DNA of 64,000 bases, taken from NCBI GenBank assembly GCA_964501535.1, contig CAZCSV010000004.1, positions 62,001 to 126,000 of the forward strand, given 5' to 3'. Below the pieces are notes generated by a model that did no database searches, was not told the origin of the DNA, and worked only from the letters and a program-made list of their open reading frames with translations. The DNA is from FEN-1279 sp964501535. Lineage in GTDB: Bacteria > Bacteroidota > Ignavibacteria > Tepidaquicellales > Tepidaquicellaceae. Both the position numbers and the translations under genes were made by a program. This document shows positions 1 to 7,517 of this stretch, one piece after another (the first letter of the stretch is position 1; every line of letters starts with the position of its first letter).

Positions 1-255
1 AAGCAGGTAAAAATCCTGCGGTCCGAAAGCGAATCCGAAGAGTATAAATTTTCTATCGAGGACATTAAGCAATATAAGTGGTTGACCGTTGACTTTAACG
101 AACGGTGCTCCAAACAGAAAAGCAAGGAGGAAAATGCTGAGCAGGGTTCTTGCGGTATAGTATTTCCCCTTCTGTTTTTTAGGATATACCCAGACTCTTT
201 TTCCTTTTTCGTTAACGGTGGAAATATGGTCGCGGAAGCTTTCTTGTTCGCTCAT
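1..255 (-). CDS. ccoG: CcoG-type cytochrome oxidase assembly ferredoxin, N-terminal part (cut by window edge)
   Basis: I translated this by hand on the minus strand from the ATG at 255-253; 85 codons lie inside the window and the gene runs off its left end. The visible part matches the start of the CcoG/FixG/RdxA family: a short cytoplasmic lead with VWVYPKKQKGKYYTARTLL, a first membrane helix, then PFVKVNGQPLILLNV and RKFILFGFAFGPQDFYLL. Family members are membrane polyferredoxins that act in copper reduction and cbb3 oxidase assembly; the iron-sulphur domains would lie outside the window. It is the last visible gene of the cco locus, 35 bp after ccoP, so co-transcription is likely. The family call is firm; completeness cannot be judged. 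Confidence 0.9.
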   Translation of the reverse strand, partial: MSEQESFRDHISTVNEKGKRVWVYPKKQKGKYYTARTLLSIFLLAFLFGAPFVKVNGQPLILLNVLDRKFILFGFAFGPQDFYLL

Positions 256-290
256 TTATTTCGGAATAAATTCTTAAGTGTTATATTTTG

Positions 291-1124
291 TTATTTACCT
301 TTCAAGCGGTCGGTTTTACCGGTTTTAGTAGAATCCGGTTTTACCGATTCTTCTTTATAAATCTGGCCTTCGGGCGGTTTTCCGTTTGGCGGTTTCGTTC
401 CGTACAAAGTTAACACATAGGATGCGGTCTGTTGGATTTGCTTCGGGTTCAGTTGAGCCTTCCATGTAATCATTCCCTTAGCTGGGACGCCGTTTGAAAT
501 AGTTGCGAATACATTTTTAATGCCGCCACCGTGAATCCAGTAGTCATCCGTAAGGTTAGGTCCGACGGTTCCCTCGCCGAGGTTTCCGTGGCAGCTCACG
601 CAGTTAACGGCATAGATTTCTTTTCCTGCTTTCAAATCTTCGGGAGAATCGAGAACCGTAACGTTAGTTTCGTTAATAAGCCCGCCGGATTTCATCAAGG
701 TTTCTTTTTCCTGTTGAGCTGAAGTCATCTCCTGATTATATTCATCAATCATAAGGTTATCCTTTTTCAGGACATGGAAGTTCACCATATATATAACGGA
801 AAAGAGAATAGTAACATAGAACAGAAACTGGAACCAGGCAGGGGCTTTATTATCGAGTTCAAAAATACCGTCATAGTTATGTTCCTTAATAAGCAAAGCA
901 CCAAGGTCATCGACAGGTTTTGCTTTAGCTTTTTTTGCTTTTCTTTCCAAAGAATCAAAAATCATAAAAGAAGCAAACATAGCAGACAGAAGAAACAGCA
1001 GGCCCGTAAGGAAGACATAGGCATAGCTTATGGATGCCATACCCGGCTTATCTGTAGTCTGGGCAGAGGCAGCAACGGGAAGCAGGAGAAAAATTATATA
1101 TAAAATTTTAAATTTATTTTTCAT
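291..1124 (-). CDS. ccoP: cbb3-type cytochrome c oxidase subunit III, monoheme form
   Basis: This 277-residue subunit carries electrons toward the CcoN active site. It has a signal-like first helix ending near residue 22, a second helix at about 31-57, the short conserved CcoP N-terminal segment (about 70-120) with a third helix, and one C-terminal cytochrome c domain. Heme is bound by CVSCH at 175-179, with Met218 (AKGMITW) as the likely distal ligand. Well-studied proteobacterial CcoP proteins have two c hemes; only one CXXCH is present here. The C-terminus is a Lys/Pro-rich tail. It lies 14 bp after ccoQ and 35 bp before ccoG, within the cco operon. Identity is clear from domain order and context. 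Confidence 0.93.
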   Translation of the reverse strand: MKNKFKILYIIFLLLPVAASAQTTDKPGMASISYAYVFLTGLLFLLSAMFASFMIFDSLERKAKKAKAKPVDDLGALLIKEHNYDGIFELDNKAPAWFQFLFYVTILFSVIYMVNFHVLKKDNLMIDEYNQEMTSAQQEKETLMKSGGLINETNVTVLDSPEDLKAGKEIYAVNCVSCHGNLGEGTVGPNLTDDYWIHGGGIKNVFATISNGVPAKGMITWKAQLNPKQIQQTASYVLTLYGTKPPNGKPPEGQIYKEESVKPDSTKTGKTDRLKGK

Positions 1125-1138
1125 TCAGGATAAAATTG

Positions 1139-1297
1139 TTATTTATCAAAAGGAAGATTTTCCATTTTATTAATATATTTTTTATCGATTTTAAATATCC
1201 ACACAACCACTGTAATAAAAACGGCAACGAAAATCAGCATAGCGGCGATTGCAAATACTTCTATATTTTCTATTGATTCCAAATAATGCTGTATCAT
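1139..1297 (-). CDS. ccoQ: CcoQ-like small membrane subunit of cbb3 oxidase
   Basis: This is a 52-residue ORF found by hand translation from the ATG at 1297 to the TAA at 1139. It has a short N-terminal segment, one hydrophobic helix (about residues 14-34, VFAIAAMLIFVAVFITVVVW) and a charged tail ending in NLPFDK. Size, single-span topology and position between ccoNO (7 bp upstream) and ccoP (14 bp downstream) fit CcoQ, a non-catalytic stabilising subunit. CcoQ sequences are poorly conserved, so the name rests mainly on context. The tight spacing implies one transcript with ccoNO and ccoP. Confidence 0.8.
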   Translation of the reverse strand: MIQHYLESIENIEVFAIAAMLIFVAVFITVVVWIFKIDKKYINKMENLPFDK

Positions 1298-1304
1298 AGT
1301 ATTA

Positions 1305-3449
1305 TTATTTTATTCTTATATCGGTACCCAGCCGCTGCAGGTAAGCGATAAGGGCAATAATTTCTTTATCGTTTGTAACGTCCACTCCCTGTTTCTGCAG
1401 GTCCTGCGCAATTTCTTCAGCTTGTTTGAGCAATTCGGCGTTAGCGATTTTTTCGAATCCAGCTTCATAGGGAACACCTACTCTTCTGAGAGCATTTATT
1501 TTTGCTTCTGTCGTAGAAATATCGAGCGTCTGGGTAATAAGCCACGGATACTTCGGCATAATGGAGCCGGGTGAAACGCTTACCGGGTCCTGCATATGCA
1601 GATAATGCCACAGATTAGGATATTTCTTTCCTTCTCTCATCAGGTCGGGTCCTGTTCGTTTCGAGCCCCACATGAACGGGTGGTCATACACATATTCTCC
1701 GGCTTTTGAATATTCGCCGTATCTTTCGGTTTCAGACCTGAAGGGTCTGACGAGCTGTGAGTGACAGCCGAGGCAACCTTCCCTGATATACAAATCTCTA
1801 CCCTGCACCTCAAGGGGGGTATATGGTTTAACACTTGGTATAGTAGGGACGTTTGATTTTACAGCAAATGTCGGAATTATTTCGATAAGACCGCCAATAA
1901 GCACTACCACCAGGGAGATAACCGTAAACTGAAGCGGTCGGCTTTCGAGCAAGCGATGTCTGCCGAGGAATGATTTAGGTTTTTCTTTATATTCGATTTT
2001 AAGCATTGGAGGAGCTTCGGTTTTCTCGTTAGCGACGAAGCTTCCCTGTTTAGCGGTTTTATACAGATTGAAAACCATCATAATAAATCCCGTATAATAA
2101 AGAATGCCGCCGATTCCTCTAATCAAGTACATCGGTTTAATCTGAAGAACGGTTTCGAGAAAATTAGGATACTGCAAGATGCCTTCAGGATTAAACTGTT
2201 TCCACATAAGTGACTGAACGACTCCAGACCAATACATAGGTACCACATAAAAAAGAATTCCAAGGAAACCTATCCAGAAATGGTAGTTAGCAAGTTTTTT
2301 AGAATACAATTCGGTTCTGAATAATTTCGGAACAAGCCAATAGAGGGCACCGAAAGTAAGGAATCCGTTCCAGCCGAGGACACCCACATGCACGTGTGAA
2401 ATTATCCAGTCGGTAAAGTGCGCTAAGGCATTAACATTTTTAAGTGCAAGCATAGGACCTTCAAAGGTAGCCATACCGTAAGCGGTTACGGCAACGACCA
2501 TAAATTTCAAAACGGCATCTTCTCTGACTTTATCCCATGCACCTCTCAGGGTCAGCAGTCCGTTAATCATTCCTCCCCAGGAAGGAGCAATCAGCATAAT
2601 CGAGAAAACGGTTCCGAGCGATTGAGCCCAATCAGGCAGGGCACTATAGAGAAGGTGATGCGGACCAGCCCATATATAAATGAATATTAAAGACCAAAAG
2701 TGAATGATAGACAGCCTATAGGAATAGACCGGTCTGTTGGCAGCTTTCGGAAGAAAGTAATACATAAGACCCAGATACGGAGTCGTAAGAAAGAAAGCGA
2801 CAGCATTATGTCCGTACCACCACTGCACGAGTGCGTCCTGGACTCCGGCATAGACCGGATAACTTTTCAGGAACGTAACAGGTATTTCAACGGAGTTCAC
2901 GATATGCAGTACGGCAACGGTAACTATGGTAGCAATATAGAACCAGATTGCGACATAGAGATGTTTTTCTCTTCTCTTAACGAGAGTTCCGAAAAAGTTT
3001 ATTCCGAAGATAACCCACACGATGGTAATCAGTATATCGATAGGCCATTCGAGCTCGGCATATTCTTTACTTGTTGTGATTCCCAAGACAAGGGTCAATG
3101 CGGCGGATACAATTATAATCTGCCATCCCCAGAAATGAAGTTTGCCGAGAAAATCGCTAAACATTCTCGTTTTGCACAGTCTCTGGAGCGAATAATAGAC
3201 GCCCATAAAGATTGCATTACCCACAAAAGCAAATATGACGGCGTTTGTATGCACCGGTCTGATTCTTCCGAAGGTAGTATATTGCAGGTTGAGGTTCAGG
3301 GCAGGAAAATACAGCTGGAAGGCAATTATAATACCGACAAGCATTCCAACCAACCCCCACACTATTGTAGCTATGGTAAAATACTTAACAATTTTATTGT
3401 CGTAACTGAATTTTTCCATAGTTGAGTTTTCAGTAAGGGTATCTTGCAT
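1305..3449 (-). CDS. ccoNO: Fused cbb3 cytochrome c oxidase subunits I and II (CcoN-CcoO)
   Basis: This 714-residue catalytic protein reduces O2 at a heme-copper centre. Residues about 20-470 are the multi-helix CcoN part, with the expected histidines: His67 (low-spin heme), His214 in WWYGHNAVAFF and His264/265 (CuB), and His352/His354 in SHVHVGVLGW (hemes). After a linker around 470-505 a new helix (about 507-527) anchors a CcoO-type cytochrome c domain with CLGCH at 559-563 and Met631 (GSIMPKYPWL) as distal ligand. In proteobacteria these are two genes; one-gene CcoNO fusions are known in Bacteroidota. No frameshift or internal stop is seen. It is followed closely by ccoQ and ccoP. The ATG at 3449 is used; Met11 is a possible alternative. 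Confidence 0.95.
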   Translation of the reverse strand: MQDTLTENSTMEKFSYDNKIVKYFTIATIVWGLVGMLVGIIIAFQLYFPALNLNLQYTTFGRIRPVHTNAVIFAFVGNAIFMGVYYSLQRLCKTRMFSDFLGKLHFWGWQIIIVSAALTLVLGITTSKEYAELEWPIDILITIVWVIFGINFFGTLVKRREKHLYVAIWFYIATIVTVAVLHIVNSVEIPVTFLKSYPVYAGVQDALVQWWYGHNAVAFFLTTPYLGLMYYFLPKAANRPVYSYRLSIIHFWSLIFIYIWAGPHHLLYSALPDWAQSLGTVFSIMLIAPSWGGMINGLLTLRGAWDKVREDAVLKFMVVAVTAYGMATFEGPMLALKNVNALAHFTDWIISHVHVGVLGWNGFLTFGALYWLVPKLFRTELYSKKLANYHFWIGFLGILFYVVPMYWSGVVQSLMWKQFNPEGILQYPNFLETVLQIKPMYLIRGIGGILYYTGFIMMVFNLYKTAKQGSFVANEKTEAPPMLKIEYKEKPKSFLGRHRLLESRPLQFTVISLVVVLIGGLIEIIPTFAVKSNVPTIPSVKPYTPLEVQGRDLYIREGCLGCHSQLVRPFRSETERYGEYSKAGEYVYDHPFMWGSKRTGPDLMREGKKYPNLWHYLHMQDPVSVSPGSIMPKYPWLITQTLDISTTEAKINALRRVGVPYEAGFEKIANAELLKQAEEIAQDLQKQGVDVTNDKEIIALIAYLQRLGTDIRIK

Positions 3450-3491
3450 AGATATTTTTAAAGTTAGTTAATATAAATCGTATTTATAAAA

Positions 3492-4691
3492 TTATATAAT
3501 TGCTAATTTTTTAAGGCATTTTTCCACTCTTGCGAAGCTTTCTTCAATATTATTATCAAGTCCGACGGAAAATCTGACCAATCCTTTACCCAAGCCGATT
3601 GCGGCCTGTTCTTCTTCCGGAATTTCGGAAGAAGTGCTATGGCTGGGCGAGCTGAACAGAGTTTTAAAATATCCGAGGCTAACCGCAAGGTAGCCTACTC
3701 TTTCGTTCTGCATCATCATCATAAATTTATTAGCTTTTTTTTCGTTTTTTATATCGACGGCAATCATTCCGCCATAGCCAAAGCCTTCGTTCATAAAGCT
3801 TGTGAGCAGTTTATATTGTTTATGTTCTTTGAATCCCGGATAATAGGTAGTAAGGCCAAGTTTTTTAAACCGGTCTGCGAAATATGCGGCGTTCTGGCTG
3901 TGTTTTTGCATTCTCAAGTGAAGCGAGTGCAGATTTTTCAGTATACTTGCGGCGCGGAAGCTATCGAGCACAGCTCCGAGCAGCATACTAGCTCCGGAAT
4001 TAACATCGTTTAACGATGATATAAAGTCGTGGTTCGAGCAGATACAACCTGCGACGCAATCGCTTGTTCCGTTGATATATTTTGTCATGCTATGAATTAC
4101 GATATCCGTGCCTAGTCTTTTAGGCGACACAATCATAGGAGCAAATGTATTATCCACTACAAGTTTGATTTTATTTTTCTTAGTAATTTTTGCGATAGAC
4201 GGAATATCGGCGATTTCCAGCAGCGGGTTGCTGATTGTTTCGCAATAAATCATTTTAGTCTTATCGGTTATAGCGTTTTTAATTGCGTTCAAGTCCGTAA
4301 TATCGACGAAATTAACTTTAATTCCGAATTTCGGAAGAAAGTTTTTAAACAGGGCATATGTACCCCCGTAGATTGTATGGCTCGAGATAATTTCGTCGCC
4401 CGAATTACAGAGTTGCATAACGACGCAGTTTATAGCCCCCATGCCGGAAGATGTAACCTGAGCGGATTCGGTATCTTCAAACCTTGCAAGAGCGCCGGAC
4501 AGATATTTATTAATCGGGTTCCAGTGTCTTGAATAGAGAAAACAGCCTTCTATTTCATGTTCGAACATTTCCTGCATTTTATCTGTGCTAAGAAACGTAA
4601 AAGTCGAGGAATCGGTAATGGAAGGATTAACATCACCGAACTCACCGAACACCAGATAATCGTGTATTGCTACACTCGGGTCAAATTTCAT
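3492..4691 (-). CDS. PLP-dependent Cys/Met metabolism enzyme (gamma-lyase/gamma-synthase family)
   Basis: This 399-residue protein belongs to the cystathionine gamma-synthase / methionine gamma-lyase family of fold-type I PLP enzymes. The Schiff-base lysine is Lys204 (HSMTKYINGTSD), the pyridine-N aspartate is Asp180 (VVDNTFAP), the phosphate-binding stretch is SSGMGA (81-86), and the active-site Tyr is Tyr108. Classical methionine gamma-lyases have Cys just after the YG pair (YGC); this protein has YGG, so the substrate cannot be named. It sits inside the cbb3 locus, 32 bp after ccoS and 42 bp before ccoNO, on the same strand. That placement is unusual because it has no obvious role in oxidase assembly. 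The family is firm; substrate and reaction (elimination or replacement) are open. Confidence 0.85.
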   Translation of the reverse strand: MKFDPSVAIHDYLVFGEFGDVNPSITDSSTFTFLSTDKMQEMFEHEIEGCFLYSRHWNPINKYLSGALARFEDTESAQVTSSGMGAINCVVMQLCNSGDEIISSHTIYGGTYALFKNFLPKFGIKVNFVDITDLNAIKNAITDKTKMIYCETISNPLLEIADIPSIAKITKKNKIKLVVDNTFAPMIVSPKRLGTDIVIHSMTKYINGTSDCVAGCICSNHDFISSLNDVNSGASMLLGAVLDSFRAASILKNLHSLHLRMQKHSQNAAYFADRFKKLGLTTYYPGFKEHKQYKLLTSFMNEGFGYGGMIAVDIKNEKKANKFMMMMQNERVGYLAVSLGYFKTLFSSPSHSTSSEIPEEEQAAIGLGKGLVRFSVGLDNNIEESFARVEKCLKKLAII

Positions 4692-4723
4692 AACTTTCTT
4701 TTACTCCTCAAAAAATATTTTTG

Positions 4724-4894
4724 TTAAATTTTTTTATTTTCATTTATTTCTTGTATCGTATCATCGAAAAGGACTCTGACAGACGGTGTATACCTGTCGT
4801 CATACTGTCCCGATTTTACAGCCCACAGGAAAGCAACGAGAAACCCCGAAGCGATTAGCAAGCTGACAACAATTAAAATTATTACAACAGACAT
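4724..4894 (-). CDS. ccoS: CcoS, small cbb3 oxidase maturation protein
   Basis: This is a 56-residue ORF found by hand, ATG at 4894 to TAA at 4724. It has one N-terminal membrane helix followed by the family signature FLWAVKSGQYDD (about residues 22-33) and TPSVRVLFDD. CcoS is needed for insertion of redox cofactors into the cbb3 oxidase in studied bacteria. It starts one base after the end of ccoI, so translation is probably coupled to that of the copper ATPase, and it lies upstream of the PLP enzyme and ccoNO. The signature is distinctive. Confidence 0.93.
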   Translation of the reverse strand: MSVVIILIVVSLLIASGFLVAFLWAVKSGQYDDRYTPSVRVLFDDTIQEINENKKI

Positions 4895-4895
4895 T

Positions 4896-7328
4896 TCAGT
4901 AAATTTTTGTTCCGAACTTTTTTTTCATCCATAAGTTTGACATAAGCACACAAAAGGAAACAACCGAAACAGAACTTACGGGCATTAAAACAGCCGCAAA
5001 CAATGGTGAAAGCAATCCGTTAACCGCAAAATACAAACCCATGATATTATATAAAACAGATAAAACGAAGCTGGAGTATATAATTTTCATGCTAATATTC
5101 GAGTATGAAATCAATGAGGGCAAATCCGAAAAGCTTTCGGAATCCAATATACCATCGCAAGAGGGAGAGAATCCCGAAATATCTTCGGTAATAGAGATTC
5201 CCACATCGCTTTGATTAATTGCGACGGCATCATTCAGTCCGTCGCCTATCATAAGAACTTTCTTTCCCTCCGACTGTAAGTTTTTAATATAGTTTAATTT
5301 ATCTTCCGGGGATTGCAAGAAAAGCATTTTCGAAGAACTCGAGAAAATACGGGACAATTTAAATTTTTCATGTTCGTTATCTCCTGAGAGCAGATGCAGG
5401 CTATAATGTTTTTCGAGTTCTTTTACGACTTTCTCGAGGTCTTTTCTATATGAATTATTCACGAGAAAGACTCCGAGGATGCGGGCGTTTACAGCGAAAT
5501 ACACTTTTGAAGATTTATCTTCATCTATAAATTTATCAATTTCTTCATTACCGGAAACAAAGGAGAAAGACCCGAGAGAAACCGTAGAATTTAAAATATT
5601 GGCCGTAATGCCCTTGCCGCTTACCTCTCTCAAGTTCGAAATTTCCAAATAGTCACAGTCTTGGAATTCGAGATAGACTCTTCTGCTGAGAGGGTGTGTT
5701 GAGTGTCTGGAGATGGATTTAACCAGCGATTTTGCAGTATCATCGAGCGGTTCTCCAATATATCTGACGGTAGTATTTCCGCGTTGTGTGATGGTGCCTG
5801 TTTTATCGAAAACTATGGTATTAATCTTCGAGAGTTTTTCTATCGTATTAATATTTTTCAGATAGAGTTTTTTCTTTCCATAATTTCTCAGAGCATTTCC
5901 GAGTGTGAATGGAATAGCGAGTGCAATGGCGCACGGGCATGCAACAATCAGCACCGAAGTAAATACGTTCATAGCCGCCTCGGGTTTAATGTTCAGCCAT
6001 ATTATTGCTGAGATTCCCGCTATTAACAGGACGGCCAGGGTGAAATATTTTCCGATTTTATCCGAAAACCACGATATTCCCTGCTCTTCTTTTTTGGTAA
6101 AATTATCGTTGTTCCAGAGTTGTGTCAGGTAGCTTTGCGAGACATCTTTCAGAACCTCAAGTTCAATAGCCCCGCCGAATTGTCTCCCTCCTGCATAAAT
6201 TATTTCTCCAAGGACTTTGCCGACGGGAGAGGATTCTCCGGTAACGAAACTATAGTCAATATTACCGTCACCTTTGAACAGAATGGAGTCAGCGGGAATA
6301 AGTTCTCCGTTTCTGACGATAATTCTGTCCCCGGTTTTTAGTTTTGACAGAGGAATGGTAGTTTCGATTCCGGATTTAACGATGGCAACCGACAGCGGGA
6401 AATAGGATTTATAAGTTCTTTCGAAATTGAGGGCATCATACGTTTTATTCTGAAAAATTTTTCCGACCAGCAGAAGAAAGACCAGCATTGTCAAGGAATC
6501 GGAGTAACCCGCTCCAGTTTGAGTAATAATTTCGTAGGCGCTTCTGGAATACAAGACAAAGATACCGAGCGATATCGGAAAATCGATATTTATGACTTTT
6601 TTCTTAAGACCCTTGATTGCAGGGATATAATAAACGCTTGCGCTATATAAAAGTACGGGAAGTGATATAAGCAGGTTCAAGTAGCCGAAGAAATTTCCGA
6701 ACAGGCTGTCGAGGCTTCTATTCAGTCCGAGATATTCCGGGAAGCTAAAGAGCATAATATTTCCGGCGGCAAAACCTGCCACACCGATTTTATAATATAA
6801 TTTTTTATTATAGCTGCTTTTCTTTTTTTTCTCAATGGAATCGAGGTTAATCAGGGGTTCATATCCGATGGAATCGAGCAGTTCCACAATTTCTTTCAGT
6901 GAGGTTTTATCGTTAAAGAATTTCACGGATAGTTTTTTCTGTAAAAAGTTGACCTGTGATGAGACCACGCCTTTATTCAGTCTATTAATATTTTCGAGCA
7001 GCCATATACAGGAACTGCAGTGCATTTGCGGTATTGAGAACGTAGCAATTCCGATATTCCCGTCGAAGAAGTCCAAAATTTGTTTTACAGTTTCATCATT
7101 TTCCAGGTAAGAGTATTTGGTTTTGTTTCTCGTTGCGGGAGATATTCCGGGATTTTTTTCAAAATCGTAATATTTACAGAGTTTATTTTCCTCTAAAATT
7201 TCAAAAACGATTTTACACCCCGTACAGCAGAAGTATTTTTCTTCTTTAGATATAGTTTTGTCTCTGCAGATATCGCCGCAGTGGTAACATATTATTTTTT
7301 CGCTTGTGTAAATATTATCTTCAGGCAT
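4896..7328 (-). CDS. ccoI: CcoI-type copper-exporting P1B ATPase for cbb3 oxidase assembly
   Basis: This 810-residue membrane ATPase supplies copper for the cbb3 active site. The N-terminus has a Cys-rich metal-binding segment (CYHCGDIC at 14-21, FCCTGCK at 33-39), then an HMA-like domain with MHCSSC (Cys104, Cys107). Eight membrane helices are expected. The actuator TGES is at 363-366, the transmembrane metal site CPC at 464-466, the phosphorylation motif DKTGT begins at Asp508, and the hinge motif GDGLNDA is near 715. The extra N-terminal Cys-rich segment and its place directly upstream of ccoS separate it from general CopA pumps. The ATG at 7328 is used. The 189 bp before it probably hold the operon promoter. 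Confidence 0.93.
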   Translation of the reverse strand: MPEDNIYTSEKIICYHCGDICRDKTISKEEKYFCCTGCKIVFEILEENKLCKYYDFEKNPGISPATRNKTKYSYLENDETVKQILDFFDGNIGIATFSIPQMHCSSCIWLLENINRLNKGVVSSQVNFLQKKLSVKFFNDKTSLKEIVELLDSIGYEPLINLDSIEKKKKSSYNKKLYYKIGVAGFAAGNIMLFSFPEYLGLNRSLDSLFGNFFGYLNLLISLPVLLYSASVYYIPAIKGLKKKVINIDFPISLGIFVLYSRSAYEIITQTGAGYSDSLTMLVFLLLVGKIFQNKTYDALNFERTYKSYFPLSVAIVKSGIETTIPLSKLKTGDRIIVRNGELIPADSILFKGDGNIDYSFVTGESSPVGKVLGEIIYAGGRQFGGAIELEVLKDVSQSYLTQLWNNDNFTKKEEQGISWFSDKIGKYFTLAVLLIAGISAIIWLNIKPEAAMNVFTSVLIVACPCAIALAIPFTLGNALRNYGKKKLYLKNINTIEKLSKINTIVFDKTGTITQRGNTTVRYIGEPLDDTAKSLVKSISRHSTHPLSRRVYLEFQDCDYLEISNLREVSGKGITANILNSTVSLGSFSFVSGNEEIDKFIDEDKSSKVYFAVNARILGVFLVNNSYRKDLEKVVKELEKHYSLHLLSGDNEHEKFKLSRIFSSSSKMLFLQSPEDKLNYIKNLQSEGKKVLMIGDGLNDAVAINQSDVGISITEDISGFSPSCDGILDSESFSDLPSLISYSNISMKIIYSSFVLSVLYNIMGLYFAVNGLLSPLFAAVLMPVSSVSVVSFCVLMSNLWMKKKFGTKIY

Positions 7329-7356
7329 CAGAACAAAGATACGGAAATTCCTATTT

Positions 7357-7381
7357 CTTAATTTTGTAAAAATAAATTAAG
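7357..7381. promoter_or_regulatory. Inverted repeat upstream of ccoI
   Basis: A perfect 8-bp inverted repeat (CTTAATTT / AAATTAAG) with a 9-bp spacer lies 29 bp upstream of the ccoI start, between the hybrid kinase and the cco genes. The position suits an operator or promoter element for the oxidase locus. It does not match the FNR half-sites I know. In DNA this AT-rich a chance match is quite possible. Confidence 0.25.
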
Positions 7382-7517
7382 TATCGGGGGAAGAATCAGG
7401 CATACAAGACATAAATAATTCAGAAATCGATGTAAGAGAGCCAGCTTCCACCAACATTTAAAACAACACAATTTTTGTTCTTCCCGTTCCTATTAAACTC
7501 AGATTTTAAATGCGAGA

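Noticed and set aside
2700..3425. 241-residue plus-strand frame
   Set aside because: It is antisense to the well-supported ccoNO gene and its translation has no hydrophobic or domain pattern.
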